64,000 nucleotides of DNA from Olsenella_K sp036454645. Lineage in GTDB: Bacteria; Actinomycetota; Coriobacteriia; Coriobacteriales; Atopobiaceae. Numbering within the stretch: the first letter of the stretch is position 1; each line of letters begins with the position of its first letter. The position numbers and the translations under genes were made by a program. This document shows, piece after piece, positions 1-8,144 of the stretch. The stretch lies in the NCBI GenBank assembly GCA_036454645.1, contig JAZHSQ010000001.1, positions 1-64,000 of the forward strand, in the 5' to 3' direction. The notes beneath the pieces were generated by a model. It did not search any database, was not told the origin of the DNA, and worked only from the letters and a program-made list of their open reading frames with translations.

Positions 1-1533
1 CTTGTCCTCCCGCGAGCGCTGCGTGGAGATCATGCGGTTGATCGCGTTGACGTAGGCCTTGGCGGAGGACACGACGATGTCGTTGTCCGAGCCCCTGCCG
101 GTGAAGACGCGCCCGTCCTCGGCCTGGATGCGCACCGTGACCTCGCCGAGCGCGTCGATGCCGCGGGTGACCGCCTTGACGGCGAACTCCTGCAGGTCGC
201 CGTGGATGGCGACGACCTCGTCGATCGCCTTGTAGGCGGCGTCGACCGGGCCGGTGCCGGTGGCGCAGACCACGTGCTGGGCGCCGGCCTCGTCGGTGAT
301 CGTGGCGGTCGCGGTGGGGACCAGGGGGTCGCCGCAGGTGACCTGCAGCGCGTCCAGGGTGTAGACGGCGCTCACCTCGCGCTGGCGCTCCTGCACCATC
401 GACTCGAGGTCCTCGTCGTAGACCTCCTTCTTCTGGTCCGCGATCTCGAGGAAGCGCTTGTAGATGTCGTCGTACTCGTCGTCCGAGAACGTGTAGCCGA
501 GCTCCGCGAGGCGGTGCTTGAGCGCCGCGTGGCCGCTGCGCGCGGAGAGGATGATCTCGGAGCCCGCGGCGCCGACGTCCTCGGGGTTGATGATCTCGTA
601 GGTGTCGCGGGCCTTGAGCACGCCGTCCTGGTGGATGCCGGAGGAGTGCGCGAAGGCGTTGGCGCCCACGATGGCCTTGTTGGCCTGCACGTTCATGCCG
701 GTGATGCGGCTGACCAGGCGGCTGGCGCGGGTGAGCTCGCGGGTCTCGACGTCGGTGTGGGCGTCGAGCTCGTCGCCGTGCATCCGGATGGCCATGACGA
801 CCTCCTCGAGCGCGGTGTTGCCGGCGCGCTCGCCCAGGCCGTTGATCGTGCACTCGACCTGCGTGGCGCCGTTCTTGACGCCGGCCAGGGCGAGCGCCGT
901 GGCCATGCCGAGGTCGTTGTGCGTGTGGACGGAGATGGTCACGTTCTCGATGCCGCGCACGTTGTCGGCGAGGCCCTTGATGCGGGCGCCGAAGTCGTCG
1001 GGCATCTGGTAGCCGGTGGTGTCGGGGATGTTGACGACGGTGGCGCCGGCGTCGACGGCGGCCTGGATCACGCGGATGAGGAAGTCCTGGTCGGCGCGCC
1101 CGGCGTCCTCGGCGTAGAACTCGACGTCCTCGACGTATTTCTTGGCGTACTTGACGCAGTGGATGGCGCGCTCGACGCACTCGTCCTCGCTGATGCGGAG
1201 CTTCTCGCGCAGGTGCTGCGGGGAGACGCCCAGGCCCGTGTGGATGCGCGGGCGCTTGGCCGCCTTGAGGGCCTCTGCCGCGCGGTCGATGTCCTTGTCC
1301 ACGGCGCGCGTCAGGCCGACGACGACCGCGTCGTCGCCCGCCAGGCGGCCGATCTCCTGCACGGAGCGGAAGTCGCCGGGCGAGGAGATCGGGAAGCCCG
1401 CCTCGATGACGTCGACGTGCATGCGGAGCAGCTCCTGGGCGATGACGAGCTTCTCCTCGGTGTTCATGGAGGCGCCGGGCGACTGCTCGCCGTCGCGCAG
1501 GGTGGTGTCGAAGATGTCGATCTTGCGAGTCAT
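1..1533 (-). CDS. leuA: 2-isopropylmalate synthase, C-terminus cut by window edge
   Basis: LeuA condenses acetyl-CoA with 2-ketoisovalerate, the first committed step of leucine synthesis in the cytoplasm. The start at 1533 (ATG) is preceded by GAGAGGATC. The product opens with the family signature DTTLRDGEQSPG (about residues 9-20), which carries the metal-binding Asp and the catalytic Arg. It continues through a TIM barrel with HTHNDLG (metal-binding His pair) and NGLGERAGN. About the last 130 visible residues fit the LeuA allosteric (leucine-binding) domain. 511 codons are visible and no stop is reached, so the 3' end lies outside the window. Expected full length is about 510-570 residues. 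The gene is monocistronic at this end and sits behind a leucine-rich leader peptide, so it is likely controlled by attenuation as well as by end-product inhibition. Confidence 0.95.
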   Translation of the reverse strand, partial: MTRKIDIFDTTLRDGEQSPGASMNTEEKLVIAQELLRMHVDVIEAGFPISSPGDFRSVQEIGRLAGDDAVVVGLTRAVDKDIDRAAEALKAAKRPRIHTGLGVSPQHLREKLRISEDECVERAIHCVKYAKKYVEDVEFYAEDAGRADQDFLIRVIQAAVDAGATVVNIPDTTGYQMPDDFGARIKGLADNVRGIENVTISVHTHNDLGMATALALAGVKNGATQVECTINGLGERAGNTALEEVVMAIRMHGDELDAHTDVETRELTRASRLVSRITGMNVQANKAIVGANAFAHSSGIHQDGVLKARDTYEIINPEDVGAAGSEIILSARSGHAALKHRLAELGYTFSDDEYDDIYKRFLEIADQKKEVYDEDLESMVQERQREVSAVYTLDALQVTCGDPLVPTATATITDEAGAQHVVCATGTGPVDAAYKAIDEVVAIHGDLQEFAVKAVTRGIDALGEVTVRIQAEDGRVFTGRGSDNDIVVSSAKAYVNAINRMISTQRSREDK

Positions 1534-1689
1534 GGCAGATCCTCTCGGTCGTGGTCCTCGTGGGGGTGCGGCCAAGGGACGTGCGTGCCTTACGGTGAGG
1601 TTGCGAGGGTTGGGTGGTGCTGTGCCGACTTTGTGCCTGCCGGGAGCGGACGGCCGCTCCGGGGTGCCCTGCCGGGGCGTGCCCCTACC

Positions 1690-1763
1690 GCCGCCTGACC
1701 CCGTGGGACGGGGCGCGGCGCGGGGCGCTTGCGCTGGGCCGCTAGGGGACCCTATAGCGCAAG
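1690..1763 (-). promoter_or_regulatory. leu attenuator hairpins
   Basis: On the minus-strand RNA, CUUGCGCU inside the leader peptide's last Leu codons (1756-1763) pairs perfectly with AGCGCAAG (1728-1735) across a 20-nt loop. Further 3', a GC hairpin at 1690-1719 (gccgc/gcggc outside, ccccgt/acgggg around a 3-nt loop) is terminator-like but lacks a U-tract. A ribosome stalled at the Leu codons would melt the first hairpin. A TTGGCG (1936-1941) N18 CAATCT (1912-1917) promoter candidate lies upstream on the minus strand. The stem pairing is directly visible; which fold terminates is inferred. Confidence 0.6.
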
Positions 1764-1862
1764 GCGTAGGTCGAGGGACGCGAGTAGCTGCGCGCGGCGA
1801 TCGCTCGTGGCGCGACGCGCGCGCCAGGCGGCCTGTGCTCTTGCAACCTCAACGTTAGGCAT
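1752..1862 (-). CDS. leucine-rich leader peptide of leuA (36 aa)
   Basis: A 36-codon ORF lies about 220 nt upstream of leuA on the same strand. It has an ATG start, a GAGGGA ribosome site 7-8 nt upstream and a TAG stop. The last twelve residues are QLLASLDLRLAL: six leucines, encoded cta, ctc, ctc, cta, ctt and cta. CTA and CTT are otherwise rare here, where CTC/CTG dominate, so the peptide should be slow to translate when charged tRNA-Leu is scarce. The final codons form one arm of an 8-bp hairpin (see the attenuator entry). This is the classical layout of a translation-coupled leu attenuator. The peptide has no other visible function. It is too short for most gene callers, and identification rests on codon choice and position. 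Confidence 0.8.
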   Translation of the reverse strand: MPNVEVARAQAAWRARRATSDRRAQLLASLDLRLAL

Positions 1863-1973
1863 GGCGTTGTCCCTCGACCGTGTGCATCGGCCCTCCCGAT
1901 GCGTTGTGGCTAGATTGCCACAGATGCGGGCGGGACGCCAAAGTGACTTGGTTTGGAAACACGGACCGGCCGG

Positions 1974-3851
1974 CTACGGGCGCCCGCCTTGCGCGACGGG
2001 CCCGGCCCCTCCCGGCGCAGCCGGGTCTGCAGCGAGGTCCCTGCGCTGGTAGAGGCCGTCGTCCACGAAGCCGAGCCTCCTGTAGTAGCCGCGCGTGCCG
2101 ACGGAGCTGACCACGCAGAGCCCCGCGTAGCCCTCCTCGCCCGCGATCCTGGCGGCGCGCTCGACGAGGGCGCGGCCGAGCCCCTGGTGCTGGGCGGGGG
2201 CGTCCGCGCGCCCGAGGTGGGCCGCCTCGCCGTAGACGTGGACCTCCCGGACCATCGCGTCGCCCGGCCTGGTGGCGAGCTCCTCCGCGCGGAGGAGCTC
2301 CCAGCGCGGCAGGGAGAGGCGCAGGAAGCCGGCGATGCGCCCCTCGGGGGTGACCCACTCGAGGAAGCGCTCGCGCGTGACGTCCGTCTCGTAGGGGACC
2401 TCGACGAGCTCGAGCCTGCCGAGGTCGACCGCGGAGCGTGCGATCTCGCGGTAGCGGATCTCGCGGACGCGGGGGGAGAGCCCGGAGGCCACGATCCTCT
2501 CGTCCACGAGCTGCCGCAGGTTGGCGTGCTTGTTGCCCACGAGGATGTCGTCCGCGCCGATGTCCCTGATCATGCGGGAGATGCGCATGTAGGGCGGGGT
2601 GGCGAGCACGTCCGCCACGAGGACGTCGACGAGCTCGGCCACCGTGTACGGCGCCCACGCGCCGCGCTCGTAGAGCCCGACCAGCCGCGTGCCGGGCACG
2701 AGCGCGCACGGGTAGAGCTTGACCTCGTCCGGCCTGAGGGCGGGGTCGGAGACGAGGGCGGAGAAGTCCCGCCGGTCGAGCTCGGGCGTGGAGCCCACGA
2801 GGTTGAGCATCAGGTGGGAGTGGATCTTGAAGCCGTAGAGCCTGATCAGGGCGAAGGCGCGCCTGACCTCCTCGGGGCTGGTCCCGCGGCCGTTCGCGTC
2901 GAGCGCGCCAGCGCGCGTGCTCTGGACGCCCACCTGGACCTTGGTGCAGCCGAGCTCGCGCAGCAGCCGCAGGCCCTCGGGCGTGACGGCGTCGGGGCGG
3001 GTCTCCACCACGAGGCCGACCACCCGGTGCGCCGCCCCCTCGTTGCGCGCGTGCTCGCGGGCGAGCTCCTCGCCCGTGGCCGCCTGGCGGGCGACAAGGT
3101 CGCGCAGCCCCGGGGCCGCGCCCGCGCCCCAGAGGCGCCGCACCGCCTCGTTGTAGGTGAGCTCGCCGGCGTCCACCAGCTCCTGCGTCGGGCGGACGCG
3201 CCCGGCGATGGCCTCCGCGTCGTCCGTCAGCCCGGCCGCGCGGTAGAGGGCCCGGAGGCGTGCGGCCTCGGCGTCCCCGTCGGGCCAGTCGTTGACGGCG
3301 CGGAAGAGCTCGCGGACGAACCACACCTGGTAGGCGCGCGGGTAGTCGCTCCACGTGCCGCCGAGCACGATGAGCTCGACCTTGTCGGTGGGGTGGCCCA
3401 TCTGCGAGAGGGCCCTGAGGCGGGCGTGGACCTGGAGGTAGGGGTCGAAGAAGCCCTGCTCCGCCCGCCGGCAGGCGGGCTCGCGGTGCAGGTAGCTCTT
3501 GGGCATGCGCACGTCGTTGGGGCAGAAGACGCAGCTGCCGGAGCAGGGGGCGGGGCGGGTGAGGACCGTGACGGTCGCGACCCCCGAGGCGGTGCGCCGC
3601 GGCTTCAGGCGCAGCGTCTCGACGAGCCTGCGCTCGAGGTCGGCGTCGACGTCCCAGGAGGCCCAGCGCTCGGGGTCTGAGTCGCGCACGCGCAGGTAGT
3701 AGGGGAGGACCTGCCGCTTCGAGAGGTGGCGCGCGTTGTCGCGGACCCCGCGGTTGTGCGCGCGGATGACGCGGTCGAGCTCCGCCGCGCCGAGGGCGCG
3801 CGAGGGGTCGCGGCGCAGCCGGCCGAGTATGTCGAGCAGAAGTTCCTCCAT
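1974..3851 (-). CDS. elp3: Elp3-type tRNA uridine(34) acetyltransferase (radical SAM/GNAT)
   Basis: The 625-residue protein has a radical SAM core followed by a C-terminal GNAT domain, the domain order of Elp3, which builds cm5U-type modifications at the tRNA wobble uridine using SAM and acetyl-CoA. The cluster ligands are Cys103, Cys107 and Cys110 in CSGSCVFCPND (CX3CX2C rather than CX3CX2C of generic radical SAM with aromatic spacing, as in Elp3). They are followed by LGGTWSDYP and VGVQST. The GNAT part shows the acetyl-CoA loop QHQGLGRALVERA near residue 575. Bacteria with a lone Elp3 and no other Elongator subunits are known, and no partners are seen here. The start at 3851 has a TATAAT -10 box (3860-3865) ending 8 nt upstream, which implies a leaderless or nearly leaderless mRNA. 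Confidence 0.9.
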   Translation of the reverse strand: MEELLLDILGRLRRDPSRALGAAELDRVIRAHNRGVRDNARHLSKRQVLPYYLRVRDSDPERWASWDVDADLERRLVETLRLKPRRTASGVATVTVLTRPAPCSGSCVFCPNDVRMPKSYLHREPACRRAEQGFFDPYLQVHARLRALSQMGHPTDKVELIVLGGTWSDYPRAYQVWFVRELFRAVNDWPDGDAEAARLRALYRAAGLTDDAEAIAGRVRPTQELVDAGELTYNEAVRRLWGAGAAPGLRDLVARQAATGEELAREHARNEGAAHRVVGLVVETRPDAVTPEGLRLLRELGCTKVQVGVQSTRAGALDANGRGTSPEEVRRAFALIRLYGFKIHSHLMLNLVGSTPELDRRDFSALVSDPALRPDEVKLYPCALVPGTRLVGLYERGAWAPYTVAELVDVLVADVLATPPYMRISRMIRDIGADDILVGNKHANLRQLVDERIVASGLSPRVREIRYREIARSAVDLGRLELVEVPYETDVTRERFLEWVTPEGRIAGFLRLSLPRWELLRAEELATRPGDAMVREVHVYGEAAHLGRADAPAQHQGLGRALVERAARIAGEEGYAGLCVVSSVGTRGYYRRLGFVDDGLYQRRDLAADPAAPGGAGPVAQGGRP

Positions 3852-3859
3852 GGGTGTGC

Positions 3860-3906
3860 ATTATAGCGGCCGCCCGGCGCGGGCCGTGGCGCGCCCCTGC
3901 TAGAAT
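3860..3906. promoter_or_regulatory. divergent promoter pair, leaderless-type
   Basis: The 61-bp gap between elp3 (minus) and the methyltransferase (plus) holds two -10 boxes pointing outwards. TATAAT on the minus strand (3860-3865) lies 8 nt from the elp3 ATG, and TAGAAT on the plus strand (3901-3906) lies 6 nt from the ATG at 3913. With usual -10 to +1 spacing both transcripts start at or next to the A of ATG. Neither gene has a Shine-Dalgarno sequence. Confidence 0.65.
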
Positions 3907-3912
3907 CGCGCC

Positions 3913-4815
3913 ATGGACGAGAAGAGACGCGGGCGCCCCGGGGCGGGCGCGGCCGGCGGCGCGCCGGCGCAGGACATGGGGCGCGGCTGCGCCCTGCTGA
4001 TGGGCGAGGTGAACGCCCGCTTCTACCGCGAGCAGGCGGCGTCCTTCTCCGGCACGCGCCGCGCCGCCTGGCCGGGGTGGCGCCGCTGCCTCGCGGACGC
4101 GGGCCTCGACCCCGGGCCGCTTGGCGGCGCGGATGGCGGCGCCCGGCCCGGCGCGCGCCTCGGAGGGGGCGGCGAGGCCCCGCTCCGCGTGCTCGACGTC
4201 GCCTGCGGCAACCTCCGCCTCGCGCGCTTCCTCGCCTCCGAGCTGCCGGGGGCGCCCGTGCGCTACCGGGGGGTGGACTCCTGCCCCGGGCTCGCTCGGG
4301 GCTGGGAGCGGCCCGCGGGCTGGGACGCGTCGCTCGTGGAGGCCGACCTCGTCCGCGCCCTGCTCGACGGGGACGGCCGCGGCCTCGACGGCGCCCTCGG
4401 AGGAGCGGGCGAGCAGGACCTCGTCGCCTGCTTCGGCTTCCTGCACCACGTGCCGACCTTCTCCGCCCGCCTCTGCCTGCTGCGCGCCCTGGTCTCGCGC
4501 CTCGCGCCGGGCGGGGCCTGCTGCGTGTCGCTCTGGCGCTTCCTGAGCGACCCCGGCCTCGCCGCGCGCGCCCGCCGCACGACCGAGGAGGCCGCCTCGG
4601 CCCTCGGGCTCGCCGCGGGGTCCCTGGGGGAGGGCGACTGCCTGCTCGGGTGGCAGGGGGCGCCCGGCGCCTGGCGCTACTGCCACGACTTCGGGGACGA
4701 GGAGGTGGACGCCCTCGTCGCAGGCCTCGGGGGTGCGGTCGAGGTGCTGGACCGCTTCCTCTCGGACGGCCGGACGGGCTCTCTCAACGCCTACCTGGTG
4801 CTCGGCAGGCGCTAG
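3913..4815 (+). CDS. class I SAM-dependent methyltransferase
   Basis: A 300-residue cytoplasmic methyltransferase of unknown substrate. Motif I, the SAM-binding glycine loop, reads VLDVACGNLRLARF at about residues 90-105. The post-loop acidic residue follows in YRGVDSCPG, and the motif IV/post-I segment LVACFGFLHHVPTF resembles the HHV[PL] signature of ubiE/tRNA-type enzymes. The C-terminal part GGACCVSLWRF is the usual beta-strand 5. An N-terminal helical extension (residues 15-80) includes FYREQAASFSGTRRAAWPGW, a segment typical of coriobacterial paralogues. The start is the ATG 6 nt after a TAGAAT box. It is divergent from elp3, so a tRNA/RNA modification role is possible but unproven. Confidence 0.75.
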   Translation: MDEKRRGRPGAGAAGGAPAQDMGRGCALLMGEVNARFYREQAASFSGTRRAAWPGWRRCLADAGLDPGPLGGADGGARPGARLGGGGEAPLRVLDVACGNLRLARFLASELPGAPVRYRGVDSCPGLARGWERPAGWDASLVEADLVRALLDGDGRGLDGALGGAGEQDLVACFGFLHHVPTFSARLCLLRALVSRLAPGGACCVSLWRFLSDPGLAARARRTTEEAASALGLAAGSLGEGDCLLGWQGAPGAWRYCHDFGDEEVDALVAGLGGAVEVLDRFLSDGRTGSLNAYLVLGRR

Positions 4816-4835
4816 GCCCCCCGCCGGGCGGGCGC

Positions 4836-4917
4836 CGCGGCCCTGTGGCCGCGCCCTTGCCCCCGGGCCGCCCCCGCGCGCATGGCTGCGCCCCGGGACC
4901 CGTGCGGGCCCCGGGGC
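4836..4917. terminator. tandem GC hairpins between convergent genes
   Basis: Two stems lie in the 218-bp gap between convergent genes: cgcggcc/ggccgcg around ctgt (4836-4853), and gccccgg/ccggggc (4890-4917) with an inner cccg/cggg. Neither has a T-tract on either strand. They probably act as a bidirectional termination zone. Confidence 0.5.
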
Positions 4918-5033
4918 GCTATGGGGCCGGTCGGGGGGTAGGGTCCCGGCCGGGCTGCGCCGCCGCCGGAAGGTGTGCGGCGGCGCGAGACGAGACGATG
5001 CCTTGTGGGGCGCTCTCGCGCCGTCAAGCGAGG

Positions 5034-8000
5034 TTAGTCGTCTTGCCTGTCATGGGAGAAGAGCGCGGCGAGGCGGTCGAGGAACGACTGGCCGCCCTGG
5101 TCGCTCGAGGTGGAGTCGTCGGGGGACGCGTCGTCGGAGGCGTCCGCGGAGTCGTCCGGCTTGGAGACGCCGGAGACGACGTAGACGAACTCGACCTCGT
5201 TGACGTCGGTGTTGTCGGGGTCTACGAAGGAGTGGAGCTCGTAGCCCTTGCCCAGCTTCTCGTCGATCGTGTCCTGAAGCTTGTCGAGGACCTTCTGGTC
5301 CATGCCGTCGACGGAGTCGGCGAGCTGCTGGAGGCCGTCCGCGAGCGTGTTGGAGCCGTCGTAGGCCTGAGAGGTGCCGTCGGCGAGGGTGGCGAGGCCG
5401 CTGGAGAGGGTGTCGGCGCCGTCGGCGAGGGTCCCCATGCCGTCGTCGAGCGTGGAGGCGCCGCTCGCGAGCTGCGCCGCGCCGTCGTCGAGCTGCGTGG
5501 AGCCGGAGCGCAGCGTGTCGATGCCGGCCTCGAGCGCCTGCGCGCCCTGGGCGAGCTGGCCCGCGCCCGCCGCGGCGGACCTGGCCTTCTCGTCCACGGT
5601 GCTGGCGCCCGCGGCGAGCCTCGCCGCGCCGTCGTCGAGCTGGGTCGCGCCGGAGCCGAGGGTGTCGATGCCTGCCTTGAGCTGGGTCGCGCCGCCGTCG
5701 ACCTTCTCCGCGCCCGCCGCGAGGGCGGTCGCGGCGCCGAGCAGCGTGGGGTTGCCGCTGGCGTCGGTCTCCTGCGTGAGGCTGCCCACCAGCTGGGAGA
5801 CGCCGTCGCTCACCTGCTCCGCCCCGCCGGCCAGCTTGACGAGCTGGCCGGGCATGGACGCCTGCATCTCGGCGAGGCTCTGCTGCATGCCGCTCACGAG
5901 GGACTTGGAGTCTGTGACCACGCCCCTGGACTCGGCGAGGATGCCGCTCGCGCTCTGGGTGATCTTGGAGATGCCGCCCGCGGAGGCCTGCAGGCTCTGC
6001 AGGTCCTGCGCAAGCGCGCCCGCGTCGTCGGAGAAGGACTGCGCGTCGGCGGAGACGGCCGAGGCCGCCTGGGCCGCCGAGCCGACGGACTGGGCCGCCG
6101 AGCCGATCTCGCTCGCCGCGGTGCCGATGCCCTGGGCCGCCGAGCCGATCTTCTCGGCCGCGGGGGCCGCCGCGGAGGCGGCGCTCGAGGCCGAGCTCTG
6201 GGCGCTGCTCGCGTTGGACTGCGCGGAGCTCAGCGAGCCCTGGGCGCTCTGGATCGCGGCCTTCTGCGCGTCGGTCAGGGTCGGGTCGTCGAGCAGGCCC
6301 GCGAGCTGCGAGCTGGCGGCGCTGATGTCGGAGGCGGCGGCGCCGGCGGACGTGGCGGCGGCGGAGGCGCTGCCGGAGACGTCGCCCTGGGCGCTGGCTG
6401 CCGCCTGCGCCGTCTGGGCCGCGCCCTGCGCGTTCGAGGCCGCGCTCGAGGCCGAGCTCGCGGCGGCGCTGAGGTCGCTCGAGATGCCCTGGAGGTCGGA
6501 GCCGACCTTCTGGAGGTCCTCCGCGACCTTGGCCCCGTCCTCGTTGGCGCTGGTGGCGTAGCCGCCGACGGTCTTCATGGCCTCGCTGCTCTGCGCCTCG
6601 AGGGCGGCGACCTCGCCGTCGATGGTGTCGAGGCGGCCGGAGATGGCCTCGAGGCTCGAGCTGGCGCCGCCGACCATGCTCGGGATCGTCGAGTTGAGGG
6701 TGCTCCTCAGCTGCTGGGTGCCCTGGGAGACCGCCGCTGCGCCCTCCTTGAGCTGGTTGAGCTGGCTCACCTGCTGGGAGTCCTGGAGCTGGGCCTTGAG
6801 CGCGGCGGCGCCGCCCTTGAGCTGGCCCGTGCCGGAGGCGAGCTCGCCCGCCCCGGCGGAGAGCCTCGTGGTGCCCGCCACGGCCTGGGCCGTGCCGGCC
6901 TTGAGGTTGCTCGCGCCCTGGGCCACGGAGCTCGTGCCCTCGGACTGGAGCTGCGAGAGCCCGCTTGCGAGGGTGCCCGCGCCCTGGGTGAGCGTGCTCG
7001 AGCCGTCGGCGAGCCGTGCCGTGCCGGAGACGGCGGACGCCGTGCCGGCCTTGAGCTCGCCCGCGCCCTCGGCGAGCGCCGCGGAGCCGCTCTTGGCGGA
7101 CGCCGCGCCGGAGGCCAGCGCCACCGAGCCCGCGCTCGCGCTGCCGGCGCCGTCGTCGATGAGGCCGAGCGCGGCCGCGAGCGACTTGCCGCCGTCGTTG
7201 AGCCGGTCCACGCCGCTCTCGAGCTCGCTCGTGGCGTCGGTGAGCTCGGAGGTGTCGTAGTCGTTCACGTCGATGGCGAGCGAGAGGGGCATCGCGCTTA
7301 TCTGCCAGCCGCTGTAGGTGAAGTCCTGGGCGTCGCCGGTGATGTGGTAGTCGCCGTCGGAGCCGGGGAGCACCAGGTAGGTGACGAGGGTGTTGCTGCC
7401 GACCTCGGCCGTCGTGGCGTCCTTGGCCTCGTCGAGCCTGAAGTTCTGCTTGGGGAAGGTGCCCTGCGCCTGCAGCACGAAGCTCTTGGCGAAGTCCGCG
7501 TTGGGGGAGTCGTCGTCCGTGCCCTCGACCTTGAGCTCGACGTCGAGCTTGCCGCTCTTGCCCGCGAGGTCGTCGGGGGAGACCTGCTTGCCGTCGAGCG
7601 TGTAGGTGAGGCTCACCTTCCACGGCAGCGCGGTGGAGGAGTCGAGGTCGCCCTGGTAGTAGAAGGGCTTGTCGGCCGTGGTGGTGAGCTGGACCGCGCC
7701 GTCGTCGTTGGTCAGCTGCTGGGAGGTCGAGAGGTTCTTGACGCTCGTGTAGGTGCCGGGGTCCGAGACGTCGACGGCGTCCGTGGTGTCGAAGGAGTTG
7801 ACCACGTAGACGCCCTGGCTCGCGCCGCTGGCGTCGGTCTTGGTGTAGACGATCTCGTTCTTGGAGGACTGGCTGGCGCTGCCGTCCTGGCTCGAGCCGT
7901 CGGAGGAGCCCGTCGTGGCCTCCTCGGCGAGCGCTTCGACGGCGCCGTAGGGCACGCTCATGGAGAAGCCGAGCGCCGCCGTGATGGCGCCGGCGGCGAT

Positions 8001-8063
8001 CCTCCTGCCGAGGCTGGGGACGCCCGAGAGCTCCTGCATCTTCCTGCCGTTCCTGCTGGTCAT
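5034..8063 (-). CDS. secreted heptad-repeat (YhgE/Pip-like) protein
   Basis: A 1009-residue protein. Residues about 18-45 form a signal peptide (RRIAAGAITAALGFSMSVPYGA). A globular region of about 230 residues with no family I recognise follows. From about residue 255 there are very long runs of seven-residue units of the form xxLxxGA (for example LADGSSTLTQGAGTLASG), interrupted by an Ala/Ser-rich coiled-coil stretch (about 470-720). These units are the LxxG heptads seen in YhgE/Pip and MmpL-associated proteins. The C-terminal ~100 residues are acidic and end in a short tail. Unlike true YhgE/Pip no membrane domain follows, so the protein probably stays in the envelope as an accessory to the MMPL exporter encoded 81 bp upstream in the same operon. 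The start is an ATG at 8063; the nearby upstream sequence is weakly SD-like. Confidence 0.7.
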   Translation of the reverse strand: MTSRNGRKMQELSGVPSLGRRIAAGAITAALGFSMSVPYGAVEALAEEATTGSSDGSSQDGSASQSSKNEIVYTKTDASGASQGVYVVNSFDTTDAVDVSDPGTYTSVKNLSTSQQLTNDDGAVQLTTTADKPFYYQGDLDSSTALPWKVSLTYTLDGKQVSPDDLAGKSGKLDVELKVEGTDDDSPNADFAKSFVLQAQGTFPKQNFRLDEAKDATTAEVGSNTLVTYLVLPGSDGDYHITGDAQDFTYSGWQISAMPLSLAIDVNDYDTSELTDATSELESGVDRLNDGGKSLAAALGLIDDGAGSASAGSVALASGAASAKSGSAALAEGAGELKAGTASAVSGTARLADGSSTLTQGAGTLASGLSQLQSEGTSSVAQGASNLKAGTAQAVAGTTRLSAGAGELASGTGQLKGGAAALKAQLQDSQQVSQLNQLKEGAAAVSQGTQQLRSTLNSTIPSMVGGASSSLEAISGRLDTIDGEVAALEAQSSEAMKTVGGYATSANEDGAKVAEDLQKVGSDLQGISSDLSAAASSASSAASNAQGAAQTAQAAASAQGDVSGSASAAATSAGAAASDISAASSQLAGLLDDPTLTDAQKAAIQSAQGSLSSAQSNASSAQSSASSAASAAAPAAEKIGSAAQGIGTAASEIGSAAQSVGSAAQAASAVSADAQSFSDDAGALAQDLQSLQASAGGISKITQSASGILAESRGVVTDSKSLVSGMQQSLAEMQASMPGQLVKLAGGAEQVSDGVSQLVGSLTQETDASGNPTLLGAATALAAGAEKVDGGATQLKAGIDTLGSGATQLDDGAARLAAGASTVDEKARSAAAGAGQLAQGAQALEAGIDTLRSGSTQLDDGAAQLASGASTLDDGMGTLADGADTLSSGLATLADGTSQAYDGSNTLADGLQQLADSVDGMDQKVLDKLQDTIDEKLGKGYELHSFVDPDNTDVNEVEFVYVVSGVSKPDDSADASDDASPDDSTSSDQGGQSFLDRLAALFSHDRQDD

Positions 8064-8144
8064 CTTGAATCACTCCGTTTCGGGGTCATGTTGCTGTCGT
8101 GTGCGCCGCGCGCCGGGGCGCCGGGCGCGGGCCTGGGGGGTGCG

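Noticed and set aside
1855..4686. 943-codon open frame on the minus strand
   Set aside because: Shadow frame across elp3 and the methyltransferase; Pro/Arg-rich and without a domain.
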